Below, in pieces: positions 17,057 through 25,690 of a stretch of DNA of 64,000 nt. Location: NCBI GenBank assembly GCA_002731275.1, contig PCBK01000070.1, forward strand, positions 88,814 to 152,813, given 5' to 3'. The number at the start of each line of letters is the position of its first letter. Positions within the stretch are counted from its first letter, which is position 1. The stretch comes from Deltaproteobacteria bacterium. Lineage in GTDB: Bacteria > Myxococcota_C > UBA6777. The notes under the pieces are model-generated. The model was not told the origin of the DNA. It made no database searches and was given only the letters and a program-made list of their open reading frames with translations. The translations under genes and the position numbers were made by a program.

Positions 17057-19126
17057 ATGAACAACAAATATACTCTTTGGAAAAAACTGCCGCAGATGTC
17101 TTTGTGGGCATTTGTACTGATCGCATCTCTGTTTTTCGCTGCTTGTTCTGGAGGAGAAGGAACTGGAGACGGTGGGACAACACCTGATGGAGAAACTGGC
17201 GAAAAGGTCTCTCAAAAGGTCGGATACCTTCGTGTCTCTCATATGTCATATGATGCACCTGCTGTTGATATTTCAGTCGATGGGACAGTCGTCGTCGAAG
17301 GTTTGAAGTACGGTGAGTCGTCGGCTTTTCTCGAAGTCCCCATGGGCGAGCGTACTTTGCTCATTACACCTGCCGGGAAGACGGACAAGCTGTATGAAGA
17401 CAAAGCGGATGTCTCCGAAGGTGCACGTTTGACCGTCATGGCATATGACAAAGCTGAGTCTTTGAAGGTGAAAGTGCTCAGTGGACCTGCTGAGCAAATG
17501 GCGGACAAAGCGCTTGTGCGTTTTGTGCATGCTTCACCTGATGCACCAAAAGTCGATATCAAAGCAGGTGATCCTGAGAGCACTGCGATCTTTGGTGGTG
17601 CTTCCTTTGGTGATGTTACTGAATACAAAGCTGTTGATGAAGCCGAGTACGAGTTTGTCGTGACGGCAGCTGGCGATACAAAAGCTGTGATCTCTTTTGA
17701 GAAAGCCAAACTCGAAAAAGGAAAACGCTACACGGTCTTTGCACGTGGTACGTTTGACGCACAAGACAGTGTCGACTTCGGTGTACGCGTGTTCGTCGAC
17801 AATGACGAAGGCAAAACGTTCCTCGATCTCAAAGCGAAGACACCTGCGCCTGCAGAGATGTCTAAGGTCCGCGTTTTCCACATGAGCTACGATGCTCCCA
17901 ATGTCGATGTCTCTGTCGATGGGAACGTCGCGATCAGCGACCTCGGGTTTGGAATGAGTTCTGGTTATGCTGAGCTGCCTTCTGGTGAACGTGCTGTGAA
18001 GGTGACACCAACAGGAAAGACTGAGCCTGTCGTGATTGACGCCAAGCTCAATCTCGAAGCCAAAAAAGATTACAGTGTCTTCGCCATCGGAGCGCTCAAA
18101 GATATCAAGCCGCTTGTTGTCGTGGATGAGCGAGCCCCTGCTGCTGGCAAAGCCAAGATCAGACTCGTGCACGCCGCGCCTGATGCGCCTGCTGTCGATG
18201 TCAAAGCCGGTGATCCAACTGCGAGTGCGGCGATTGGCAACATTGCCTTCGGAAAAGCTTCTGACTATATCGAGCTTGATCCTGGCGAGTATAGCTTCGT
18301 TGTCACAGCAGCAGGTGATACAAAGGCGGTCGTGACTTTCGAGAAGGTGAAGCTGGAGGCGGACAAGATTTATACTGCCGTCGCACATGGAACACTGGAT
18401 GGACAGGATTCCTATGACTTTGGTGTACGTGTCTTCGTCGACAACGAAGAAGGAAAAACATTTCTCGATCTCAAAGCGGTGGCTGAGACCAAGAAAGTCA
18501 GCGTTCGCGTCATCCATACGAGTCACGATGCTCCCAATGTCGATGTCTCTGTCGATGGAAGCGTCGCAATCGGTGACCTTGGGTATGGAACATCATCTGG
18601 TTACGCGATGTTGCCTGTCGGAGAGCGTGTTGTGAAGGTGACCCCAACAGGAAAAACCGAGCCTGTTGTCATCGACGCCAAGCTCACCCTCGAAGAAGGC
18701 AAAGAGTATACCGTTCTCGCTGTTGGTGAGTTGAGCAGCATTGCACCTGTCGTCGTTGAAGACGAACGTGCCCCAAGCGCTGACAAAGTGAAGATCCGCT
18801 TTGTTCATGCATCTCCTGACGCGCCAGCTGTCGACATTAAAGTCGCTGACCCCGCGTCGAATGCTGTCTTTGCCAATGCAAAGTTTAAAGACGCGACCAA
18901 ATACATCGAAGTTGACGAAGGTGAGTATGAGTTCGTTGTGACCGCTGCTGGCGATACAAAAACTGTGATCTCTTTCGACAAGATCAAGCTGGAAAAAGGC
19001 AAGGTCTACACCGTCGTCGCACACGGAACACTCGACGCAAATGACAACTACAATTTCGGTGTACGCGCATTTATCGACAATGGTGATGGGAAGACATATG
19101 CGGACTTGAACGCCAAGTCCAACTAG
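17057..19126 (+). CDS. Lipoprotein with six DUF4397 modules
   Basis: ATG 17057 follows GGAGG (17042-17046). The signal peptide ends in LFFAAC, a good lipobox, then a Gly/Thr-rich spacer (GGEGTGDGGTTPDGE). Six Ig-like DUF4397 modules of about 100 residues fill the rest of the 689-residue protein. They alternate between two types: one with HMSYDAPxVDxSVDG and SSGYAxLPxGERxVKVTPTG, the other with VHASPDAPxVDxKxxDP and EYEFVVTAAGDTK. This gives three A-B pairs, with near-repeats such as GKTEPVVIDAKL occurring in later A modules. DUF4397 proteins are cell-surface or exported and their function is unknown. I infer growth by duplication of an A-B pair. Transcription ends at the strong hairpin directly downstream. 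Confidence 0.9.
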   Translation: MNNKYTLWKKLPQMSLWAFVLIASLFFAACSGGEGTGDGGTTPDGETGEKVSQKVGYLRVSHMSYDAPAVDISVDGTVVVEGLKYGESSAFLEVPMGERTLLITPAGKTDKLYEDKADVSEGARLTVMAYDKAESLKVKVLSGPAEQMADKALVRFVHASPDAPKVDIKAGDPESTAIFGGASFGDVTEYKAVDEAEYEFVVTAAGDTKAVISFEKAKLEKGKRYTVFARGTFDAQDSVDFGVRVFVDNDEGKTFLDLKAKTPAPAEMSKVRVFHMSYDAPNVDVSVDGNVAISDLGFGMSSGYAELPSGERAVKVTPTGKTEPVVIDAKLNLEAKKDYSVFAIGALKDIKPLVVVDERAPAAGKAKIRLVHAAPDAPAVDVKAGDPTASAAIGNIAFGKASDYIELDPGEYSFVVTAAGDTKAVVTFEKVKLEADKIYTAVAHGTLDGQDSYDFGVRVFVDNEEGKTFLDLKAVAETKKVSVRVIHTSHDAPNVDVSVDGSVAIGDLGYGTSSGYAMLPVGERVVKVTPTGKTEPVVIDAKLTLEEGKEYTVLAVGELSSIAPVVVEDERAPSADKVKIRFVHASPDAPAVDIKVADPASNAVFANAKFKDATKYIEVDEGEYEFVVTAAGDTKTVISFDKIKLEKGKVYTVVAHGTLDANDNYNFGVRAFIDNGDGKTYADLNAKSN

Positions 19127-19145
19127 TCTTTACTTGGTACTGACT

Positions 19146-19181
19146 AAAAAGCCCGCGCATGTTCAATGCGCGGGCTTTTTT
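19146..19181. terminator. Strong bidirectional intrinsic terminator
   Basis: A perfect 10-bp stem GCCCGCGCAT / ATGCGCGGGC (19151-19160 and 19166-19175) encloses a 5-nt loop. It is flanked by five A before and six T after, so it can terminate both the DUF4397 gene (+) and the convergent thioesterase gene (-). Confidence 0.93.
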
Positions 19182-19204
19182 GATCTGTATAGCTTCTGCA
19201 CTCA

Positions 19205-19615
19205 TCAGGTGATGAGAGCTTGTAAGCCTTCGTAGATGTGCTCAGGGACACGGACGAGTTTGTTCTCTTTATTGACACAGACGAGCTCAAGTCGACCGTA
19301 GACAAGAAGGCGTTGGTGTTGGCTGTGAACGGCCGACTGATGGAAGACGACGCGGTAGGGACTTTCGAGCAGGATGTCTGTGTTGATGTGTAGGATGTCG
19401 CCGTGAGAGGCGGGTTCTTTGTATGTGATATCGACTTTATAGACGACAAACCCTACGCCTTGCTCTCTGTATAAATCGACGAGCGCGTCAACACCAAGCA
19501 GGTGCTCTCGTGCGCGTTCAAAGTACTTGAGATAGTTGGCGTGGTAAACTGCGCCTGTAAAGTCAGTGTCTTCGTAGTAGATTTGGACATCGAGGGTGTG
19601 ATGAGGGGAAGACAT
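19205..19615 (-). CDS. Hot-dog fold acyl-CoA thioesterase, YbgC/4HBT family
   Basis: It should hydrolyse acyl-CoA thioesters in the cytoplasm; YbgC homologues are often linked to Tol-Pal, but no tol genes are adjacent here. ATG 19615 with GGAG 5 nt upstream is preferred over a GTG at 19621 that overlaps the site. The 136-residue product shows the family signature IYYEDTDFTGAVYHANYLKY with the catalytic Asp (YxEDTD) and FERARE, then GVGFVVYKVDITYKEPA and LELVCVN. Its length is typical. The substrate is unknown. Confidence 0.92.
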   Translation of the reverse strand: MSSPHHTLDVQIYYEDTDFTGAVYHANYLKYFERAREHLLGVDALVDLYREQGVGFVVYKVDITYKEPASHGDILHINTDILLESPYRVVFHQSAVHSQHQRLLVYGRLELVCVNKENKLVRVPEHIYEGLQALIT

Positions 19616-19800
19616 ATACACTCCATCTGCGTGGGGGTCTTGGGTACATTGTGAGGAGTGATATCATGTTGCGCACTGTTTTGGAAGGGTGTTGGGAGGG
19701 GCTGGTTTGATCTTTTTCCCACAGGCTGGTAAGTTTCTGTTGCGATTGGATTGTGTCACCTTCATATCACCCCGAAGAAGAGGGGGACAGGAGGATGCTT

Positions 19801-20820
19801 ATGCGGATTTTGGTGACAGGTGCGACCGGTTTTTTGGGTGGCGCTCTTGCACGCCGGCTTCAAGATATGGGTCACGAGGTGACTGGACTTGGACGAAATG
19901 CTGTCGTCGGTGCCCAACTCGAAGAAGATGGAATCACATTTGTACAGGCTGATCTGGCCGATGCACATGCGATGATGCGCGCATGTCAAGGACAAGATGT
20001 TGTCTTTCACTCCGGTGCAAAGTCCGAACTATGGGGGACGATGCGCGAGTTTTATACTGCCAATGTTGTCGGTACAGAGAATATCGTCGCTGGGTGTCTG
20101 CGCCACCATGTTGAGCGCTTGATCCACGTCTCCACACCGGGCATCTATTTTACTGGCGAAGATCGACTCGATATCCGCGAGTGGGAACCGCTCCCCAAAA
20201 AGCAAGCGAACGCGTATACCCAAACAAAATTATGGGCCGAAGGTGTTGTTGATCGGGCTGTTCGAGAAGGTTTACCAGCCATCATCCTTCGACCACGTGG
20301 GATCGTTGGGGCTGGTGATACTTCTATCCTTCCACGTGTACTCAAGGCTGCCGACTCCGGACGACTTCGCAAAATTGGTAAAGGCCGGAACATCGCTGAC
20401 TTTACACACGTCGAAAACGTAGTTGACGCGCTGCTGTTGTGTCTGGAAGCGCCCAAAGAGACCTTCGGGCAAAAATACAACATTACAAACGGTGAACCTG
20501 TCGTTTTATGGGATATTTTATCGACCTTCTGTGGTTGGATGGGATACACACTACCTCCCGGAAGGGTCCCCTTCTCCATCGCGTGGAATATTGCGTACGC
20601 GATGGAGTGGAAGAGCAAGCTCGTACAGGCAAAAGAAGAGCCTTTTTTGACACGCTATGGTGTTGGGCTGTTGGCGAAAAGTATGACGTTGAATATCCAG
20701 GCTGCACGTGAGGAGTTGGGGTACACACCCCGGTACGATTCTTGGGACGCAGCGAGAGACTTTGTCGACTGGTGGCGTGCCCAACACACCATCGCAACGA
20801 CCGAGAAGGCTGCAGCATGA
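19801..20820 (+). CDS. NAD(P)-dependent epimerase/3beta-HSD-like reductase (OleD-like)
   Basis: This is an extended short-chain dehydrogenase. ATG 19801 lies 6 nt after AGGAGG (19789-19794); the in-frame ATG 19795 abuts that site. Motifs are ILVTGATGFLGGALARRL (Rossmann glycines), HSGAKSELWG, STPGIYFTG, catalytic YTQTK (about 140) and LRPRGIVGAGD. The C-terminal part (YNITNGEPVVLWDIL, AREELGYTPRYD) resembles 3beta-hydroxysteroid dehydrogenase and OleD-type 2-alkyl-3-oxoacid reductases. Its stop overlaps the next start as ATGA, so it is translationally coupled to a ketosynthase III. I infer the pair condenses acyl groups and reduces the beta-keto product. The true substrate is not known. Confidence 0.85.
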   Translation: MRILVTGATGFLGGALARRLQDMGHEVTGLGRNAVVGAQLEEDGITFVQADLADAHAMMRACQGQDVVFHSGAKSELWGTMREFYTANVVGTENIVAGCLRHHVERLIHVSTPGIYFTGEDRLDIREWEPLPKKQANAYTQTKLWAEGVVDRAVREGLPAIILRPRGIVGAGDTSILPRVLKAADSGRLRKIGKGRNIADFTHVENVVDALLLCLEAPKETFGQKYNITNGEPVVLWDILSTFCGWMGYTLPPGRVPFSIAWNIAYAMEWKSKLVQAKEEPFLTRYGVGLLAKSMTLNIQAAREELGYTPRYDSWDAARDFVDWWRAQHTIATTEKAAA

Positions 20821-21815
20821 CACAAGTATTTCCTGTCAAGATCTTGGGCATTGGCACAGCGGAACCCCGTCGCATCGTGACAAACGATGAGTTAGAGGCG
20901 CTATGTGGACTTTCTGAGGGGTGGATTTGGCGCAAGAATGGTGTACGTGAGCGGCGTTGGATCGAAGAGGGCGAGACCAACTCCTCTCTTGGTGCGGCTG
21001 CTTCACTGCAGGCGCTCGACGACGCGGGGCTTCAGTGGGAAGATATCGATCTCATCGTGAACGCTTCTGGAACATCCGAACAGTTCATTCCAGATGGTGC
21101 TCCTCTGATCCAGCGCGAGCTTGGACTTGGTACGTCTGGTATTCCTTGTATGTCCATCCACACGACATGTTTGAGCTTTCTCTTTGCCATGCAGGTGTGC
21201 ACGGGGTTATTGGAGACAGGACTCTATCAACGTATCCTCGTCGTGACCGCTGAGATCAGCTCCGTTGGGATGAATTTTCAGCAACCACAGAGCAGTACAC
21301 TCTTTGGGGATGCTGCGACGGCTGTGATTTTTGGACAGACACCAGAGGGAGAATCCTCTGTGATCGAGGCCATGCGTTTTGAGACGTATGGTGAGGGTGC
21401 ACCTCACACTGAGGTCCGTGGGGGAGGGTGTCGTCGCCACCCAAATGATGAACGCACAACACCTGAGGACAACTTATTCCACATGGACGGACCTGCTGTC
21501 CTCGGTATGGCCGCGCAGTATGCCGGTCCGTTTTTGGAGCGTTTGCGTCCTGGACTGACGCAGGGCTTAGGGGATGTCGATATCGTCGTCCCTCACCAAG
21601 CGAGTAAGGTCGCGCTCCAGGTTCTCGAACACTTCCATTGGCCGGCGTCGCAGATCATGAAGACACTTGAGACCAGAGGAAATTGTATCGCAGCGTCCAT
21701 TCCGTTAACTTTGATAGAGAGTATCCGCGATGGCAAGCTCAAGCGCGGTCAGCGTTGTCTTGCTGTCGGGACAGGCGCGGGGTTATCCCTTGGTGGCGTG
21801 ATGTTTGTGTATTGA
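20817..21815 (+). CDS. Beta-ketoacyl synthase III (FabH/OleA-like) family enzyme
   Basis: The start ATG overlaps the stop of the reductase gene (ATGA at 20817-20820). The 332-residue product has the thiolase-fold KAS III layout with a Cys-His-Asn triad: Cys in SIHTTCLSFLFAMQVC (about 120), His in VVPHQASKVALQ (about 259) and Asn in ETRGNCIAASIPLTL (about 290). C-terminal GTGAGLSLGGVMF is the usual glycine-rich end. KAS III enzymes prime fatty-acid synthesis, while OleA homologues do head-to-head condensation of two acyl chains. The coupling to an OleD-like reductase favours a dedicated secondary lipid pathway over housekeeping FabH, but no OleB or OleC is adjacent. Confidence 0.87.
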   Translation: MTQVFPVKILGIGTAEPRRIVTNDELEALCGLSEGWIWRKNGVRERRWIEEGETNSSLGAAASLQALDDAGLQWEDIDLIVNASGTSEQFIPDGAPLIQRELGLGTSGIPCMSIHTTCLSFLFAMQVCTGLLETGLYQRILVVTAEISSVGMNFQQPQSSTLFGDAATAVIFGQTPEGESSVIEAMRFETYGEGAPHTEVRGGGCRRHPNDERTTPEDNLFHMDGPAVLGMAAQYAGPFLERLRPGLTQGLGDVDIVVPHQASKVALQVLEHFHWPASQIMKTLETRGNCIAASIPLTLIESIRDGKLKRGQRCLAVGTGAGLSLGGVMFVY

Positions 21816-21836
21816 GTCTTCTCTTTGAGGGAATGT

Positions 21837-22211
21837 CTATTGGGTGAGTCGGGGGAGGATGAGCCCGTAAAAGATCTCCTGTTCGTTTTCGTAACTCCAG
21901 CCTAGATGAGTGTGGCACTGTTTGCACACCTCGATCTGCCAAAAAAATCCACGAAACCAACTGAATTCAGCTGAAGGCATGTCTACAGGTCGTAGCCCAA
22001 CTGCGTTCCGAAAGCAGCCGATTTGAAACGCAAAGCCTTCGGGGTTCATGAAGTTGTGTACGTGTTTGCCTTCCACTTCGATGCGTTGGTGTGATGTGGT
22101 GATCGTATGTGCGCAGTGTGCGCAACGAATGGTGTGCTCAGGAGTCTCCTCTGAGTGAGTCTTTGGCCGTTCGAGTAGATCGGTCGTATTGTTCGGGGAG
22201 TTTTTGCTCAT
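21837..22211 (-). CDS. Cereblon-like CULT domain protein
   Basis: The CULT domain is the thalidomide-binding domain of eukaryotic cereblon and also occurs as short stand-alone bacterial proteins such as MsCI4 of Magnetospirillum. This 124-residue product is almost entirely that domain. Two zinc CxxC pairs are present (C30/C33 in CAHC, C96/C99 in CKQC). The three cage tryptophans are W85 (FSWFRG), W91 (FFWQI) and W105 (HLGWSY), with 6- and 14-residue spacings that match human W380/W386/W400. A Tyr follows at W+2, where human cereblon has Phe. VEGKHVHNFMNPEGFAFQIG and FYGLILPRL are further family signatures. No signal peptide, so cytoplasmic. ATG 22211 overlaps the stop of the upstream gene (ATGA), so the two are coupled. 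The natural ligand is unknown; uridine-like and cyclic-imide ligands are known for the family. Confidence 0.88.
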   Translation of the reverse strand: MSKNSPNNTTDLLERPKTHSEETPEHTIRCAHCAHTITTSHQRIEVEGKHVHNFMNPEGFAFQIGCFRNAVGLRPVDMPSAEFSWFRGFFWQIEVCKQCHTHLGWSYENEQEIFYGLILPRLTQ

Positions 22212-22879
22212 GGGTTCGCGAGGTGTTCGTTGAAGGTCAGACCTTCCTCTTTGCCGTGTGGGGTGAGGCTCCAGTGCTGATTTTCGTATTGGACCCAACC
22301 TTTCTCTTGCGCGAAGGAGATTGCGCGTTGGAAAGCCTCTGGGATGGATTCGTTGTGTGCGATCAACATCGCGCGCAGCATTTTTCCGGCTTTCTCTGGA
22401 ATAGGAGAGGCTGGGAGCGCTTTCTCCATCAGGGTCGGCTCGGGGAGCTGGCTGGCTTGCTGGAGTGCCTTGCAGATCTTGACAGCGTCGTAGACAGCTT
22501 GCACGTCAGAACTGTCGATGCGTCCTCTCTCCGGCGCATATTCAAGCTCAAGCCACTGCTTTCCTTTGTCTGTGATCTGGTAGGTGGTTTTGGATTGCTC
22601 TTCAATGTAGGCGGAGGTCTTTGCGTGCTGAAAGAGATTCCTGAATCGTTTCTCGATCACACGTTGTTCTCGTCTGTACTTGAAACGTAGGAAAAAATTC
22701 AGCAAAAATTTGAGCCAAAAAGGGTAGTGAGCAGGCAACTGCTCTTTCATTTTTTGTTTGACGACTCGAAAGGAGGGACCGCCGAGTGTCTCCAACATCC
22801 ACTCTTTGGATTTGGCTTCGCCTGCTTTATCGAGCTCTTCGAGGACGATCGCGAGGAAGTCGAAGTCTTTGCTATGCAT
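22208..22879 (-). CDS. Unknown protein coupled to the CULT gene, possible winged-helix segments
   Basis: The ATG at 22879 has GGAG 7 nt upstream; an ATG at 22885 is too close to it. The product of about 223 residues is mainly helical and basic in its middle (FFLRFKYRREQRVIEKRFR). Two segments look like the helix-wing end of winged helix domains: TYQITDKGKQWLELEY (about 100) and HWSLTPHGKEEGL (about 205). I do not recognise a family. It is translated in overlap with the cereblon-like gene, which suggests the two products act together or need a set ratio (inference). A 93-bp gap separates it from the glycosylase gene upstream. Confidence 0.72.
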   Translation of the reverse strand: MHSKDFDFLAIVLEELDKAGEAKSKEWMLETLGGPSFRVVKQKMKEQLPAHYPFWLKFLLNFFLRFKYRREQRVIEKRFRNLFQHAKTSAYIEEQSKTTYQITDKGKQWLELEYAPERGRIDSSDVQAVYDAVKICKALQQASQLPEPTLMEKALPASPIPEKAGKMLRAMLIAHNESIPEAFQRAISFAQEKGWVQYENQHWSLTPHGKEEGLTFNEHLANP

Positions 22880-22972
22880 CCACATTCTCCACTCATGTAC
22901 GGTTTGAAAACACTACGATCTATTTTGGGGAGGCGACGTCTTGTGGTCAAGCATCTTTTGCCCTAGTGGGCT

Positions 22973-24148
22973 TCAAGCCATCTTGAGGACGATCTTTGCA
23001 TCGGGAGTTCCGAGGTGCTCTGCGATGTCTTTGGCTTCACGAAGAACCGCCGCTTTGTGAGCGCGTGTGTTCCAACCGGAGAGCAGCGTGAGCTGGAGCG
23101 TGAATGTCTTTTTTGTAGATTTGTGCTTCCAAGTCGCGACAATTCGGCCTCGTGCAAGAACCACAGCGGAGACTCGTGCGGCTTTTCCCCAGATCTGTTT
23201 GCGTTCGTCTTGTTGTGGGACCGCCCAATTTTTGTCAGCGTGCCCCATCAACATCGAGTCATACGACGGGAGTAGGCGGACAGGCCACTTCTTTGCGCTC
23301 TTTGGGGGGAGCTCGCAGAGTGTCTCGACATCCTCTCGGCATAACCACAAGTCCGAACGTTCACCGCAGCTTACAGAGAGCAAGGCGTCTTGTTCGTGTA
23401 GGCGAGCCATCCACGTCTTGACCTCTTTGATACGGGTGCCAAAAAAGTGTGCGATGTCTTTGATGGTCGCTGGTCCATATGTGCTGAGATAGCGCTTGGC
23501 CAAGGATGCTGCAGCCTCGACTGGATCTGTTTGCGAAGGCCACGCCAGCGAAGGAAGCCAATGTTCGCGGTATGCGTAGGCTTGTTCGCTACCTTGTTTG
23601 AAGACAGTACAGACATCTCCCTTTGCTGAGAGTTGCCAGATCAACCTTCCTGCCGCAAAGTGTGTGGGGGTTTTGTTTGCTTTTTCCGCAACTGGCGCAA
23701 CCTTGTCGTGTAGTGTTTGTGAGACGACGTGATAGAGGTCTTTACGTGTGAAGGGGGTATCAAGTGACGCGATATACTCGCGGGCACGTTGGAGATCATC
23801 TTCATCCGCCATCCCGCCCCGGCGTCCGGAGTAAACCCACTCACTACGTGCGGCGGCGATCAGGGGCCAATCTTGTGCGTCGTACAAGTGGACGGTGTCA
23901 CGTTGTCCCCACGTTCGGATGAGTGTTCGCTCTTGCCACAAGGCTGTTTTGAGTGCTTCTGCGGTGGGACGATTGGCTGTGCGTTGACTGAGCGCTTTGA
24001 GGGCTGGAGCTTCGAGCTGTGCCTGACCGCCGAGGAGGGAGGAGGCTGCAGCTTCAGGAGTCGCTGCACCACGACCTGCGAGCCCTCCACGTAAGGCTCG
24101 GAAATACAAGACCTGTTCTTCTGTGACGTCGAGCTGCTCTGTTGACAT
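22973..24148 (-). CDS. AlkZ/YcaQ-like DNA glycosylase (HTH_42 family)
   Basis: Members of this family are winged-helix DNA glycosylases that excise bulky alkylated or crosslinked bases. The catalytic QxQ motif is present as GGQAQLEAPAL (Q42-A-Q44). It is followed by the characteristic RTWGQRDTVHLY (about 78-90) and a tandem winged-helix body, with RLLPSYDSMLMGHADKNW near 290 as the usual family block. The length of 391 is typical. In actinomycetes homologues protect producers from genotoxic antibiotics; here the neighbours include a SMUG1-type uracil-DNA glycosylase about 800 bp upstream. Whether it is AlkZ or the AlkX subtype cannot be fixed by eye, though QxQ favours AlkZ-like chemistry. 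Confidence 0.85.
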   Translation of the reverse strand: MSTEQLDVTEEQVLYFRALRGGLAGRGAATPEAAASSLLGGQAQLEAPALKALSQRTANRPTAEALKTALWQERTLIRTWGQRDTVHLYDAQDWPLIAAARSEWVYSGRRGGMADEDDLQRAREYIASLDTPFTRKDLYHVVSQTLHDKVAPVAEKANKTPTHFAAGRLIWQLSAKGDVCTVFKQGSEQAYAYREHWLPSLAWPSQTDPVEAAASLAKRYLSTYGPATIKDIAHFFGTRIKEVKTWMARLHEQDALLSVSCGERSDLWLCREDVETLCELPPKSAKKWPVRLLPSYDSMLMGHADKNWAVPQQDERKQIWGKAARVSAVVLARGRIVATWKHKSTKKTFTLQLTLLSGWNTRAHKAAVLREAKDIAEHLGTPDAKIVLKMA

Positions 24149-24168
24149 GGTGTGTCCTTTTGTCTGGC

Positions 24169-24930
24169 CTATGGAGCTGGTTTAAACCATCGGTAGAGGT
24201 TGATCCAGACACCTCGCCACCAAAAGCCGATGGGAGATAAGAATCCCGAATCTTTTGAGACGACACGGCCCTTTTGGTCGAGGAAGTATGTCGTAGGGAA
24301 GCGGTCGATCTTGTATTGACTGCTGATCCTCTGATTTCCGATGAGGACAGGGTAGTTGAGTTGTTTTTCCTTGTAGAGCTGATCGATTTTTTTGCGCCGG
24401 TGTCCGTCGACAACGACCGTCAAAAACACAGGATCTTTTTTGTAGTAGGGGCTGATCCACTTCATGGTGGGCATGTTCATCTTGCAAACAGAGCACCATG
24501 TCGTCCAAAAGTGAAGGATGACTCGCTTGCCCTTGAATTGGGAGAGTGTGACACGTTTGCCGTTGATATCGACCAGTGTAAAGTTCGGTGCCTTTTTTCC
24601 GATCGGTAACATCTTGAGGGTTTGGTAGGTCGTAATGCCCAAATAAAGCCCAAGCAAGAGTCCTGCCTGCCAGAGAAAGGAGCGTACTTTTTGTCCCCAA
24701 GTTCGTTTGACTTCACCTTCTTCATTGGACGAAGTTTTTTCTTCGGATGGAGCCTCTTCTTCGCTCTTTGTTGTCTTGGTATCCTCCTCTTGTTGGGCTT
24801 GTTGGGAGGGTTTGGACTCTTTCTCTTGCTTGGATGGGGTTGCGGGTTCTTCTTTTGTGGTCTCTTTTTTGGGTGAAGTGCTTGTTTTACGTGAAGGGGG
24901 TGTTTTCTTTTTGCGTTTTTTTTTGCCCAT
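24169..24930 (-). CDS. Membrane-anchored TlpA-like thioredoxin/redoxin
   Basis: The N-terminal 75 residues are Lys/Glu/Ser/Thr-rich and disordered (MGKKKRKKKTPP onward). One transmembrane helix lies at about 84-105 (FLWQAGLLLGLYLGITTY). The redoxin domain follows from about 110: GKKAPNFTLVDINGKRVTLS, FWTTWCSVCKMNMPTMKW with CxxC near 146-149, and the cis-Pro loop RFPTTYFLDQKGRVV. It should face the periplasm and act as a thiol reductase, for example in cytochrome maturation or disulfide repair; the target is unknown. The stop lies 20 bp before the glycosylase start, so the genes are probably co-transcribed. Confidence 0.88.
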   Translation of the reverse strand: MGKKKRKKKTPPSRKTSTSPKKETTKEEPATPSKQEKESKPSQQAQQEEDTKTTKSEEEAPSEEKTSSNEEGEVKRTWGQKVRSFLWQAGLLLGLYLGITTYQTLKMLPIGKKAPNFTLVDINGKRVTLSQFKGKRVILHFWTTWCSVCKMNMPTMKWISPYYKKDPVFLTVVVDGHRRKKIDQLYKEKQLNYPVLIGNQRISSQYKIDRFPTTYFLDQKGRVVSKDSGFLSPIGFWWRGVWINLYRWFKPAP

Positions 24931-24959
24931 CTTTGTCTCCGAGTCGTGTGTGGATGGTG

Positions 24960-25682
24960 TTAGATCGAGAAGCCTGCTTGCTCCATCGCGTCTTCAGCTT
25001 TGCCAGACCAGTTGTGTTGTGCTTGAGGGCTCGCTGGGCTTGGGTGCAGCACACGCTGAATGGTCACATCCAATCCTTTGAGGGCATGACGCGCACGAGA
25101 CTCGACAAACGCTCCTACCGGGAAAACGTATGTTGGTTTCAGGTATAAGACGGTGTCGCGAAGGGCTTTGTCGCAATGAGGGAAGAGTTCCTGTTTTTTG
25201 GCTTTCGGTAGCTTGTCTGGTGTGCGGTTTCGGCCACTCTCTTCCATGAAGGAGAGCGGGCAATAGCAAGTGACAAAGAAGCGAGAGAAGAATTGCGTCG
25301 GAGTCTCAAAGCGCTCCTTGGCCCAGCCCCACAGGCGAGCGCCGCTGACCTCTTTTCGTTTGCAGTCGAATCCTTCGATGGGTCTCTTCGGATGCTCAAT
25401 CGGGGGTTTCTCGATCGTCCCTGAGACACCTAGCCAATCTCTGATCAACGGCACATGGCCAAACGGTACACCTGTCTGTGCCATTCCCCACGGGCCTGGG
25501 TTCATCCCGATCAGGAGGGCCTCTCTTGGTGTTTGTGTGCCGTACATGTCGAGGTAGTTGGCGTGGGCTTCCCAGGTGTACATCACCGAGTTGTAGACGT
25601 GGGTAATGGGCGCGTCAAATGAGATCGTATCGACGGCATCTGCGAGTTCTCGACTGATGTCGATCAGGTTCTTGGTGGACAT
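24960..25682 (-). CDS. SMUG1-type uracil-DNA glycosylase
   Basis: This enzyme removes uracil and oxidised pyrimidines from DNA to start base excision repair. The SMUG1 catalytic loop is nearly exact: GMNPGPWGMAQTGVPFG (residues 59-75), where the animal enzyme has Phe in place of this Trp. The second loop HPSPASPQAQHNW (about 213) carries the leaving-group His and the wedge region. The length of 240 fits bacterial SMUG1. It is followed 29 bp later by the thioredoxin gene and preceded 8 bp by the MnmD-like gene, all on the minus strand. Confidence 0.94.
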   Translation of the reverse strand: MSTKNLIDISRELADAVDTISFDAPITHVYNSVMYTWEAHANYLDMYGTQTPREALLIGMNPGPWGMAQTGVPFGHVPLIRDWLGVSGTIEKPPIEHPKRPIEGFDCKRKEVSGARLWGWAKERFETPTQFFSRFFVTCYCPLSFMEESGRNRTPDKLPKAKKQELFPHCDKALRDTVLYLKPTYVFPVGAFVESRARHALKGLDVTIQRVLHPSPASPQAQHNWSGKAEDAMEQAGFSI

Positions 25683-25690
25683 ACTGGCCT

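Noticed and set aside
4400..21815. A complete oleABCD cluster
   Set aside because: The ligase-type gene and the KAS III/reductase pair are 14 kb apart with unrelated genes between them and no OleB; treated as separate.
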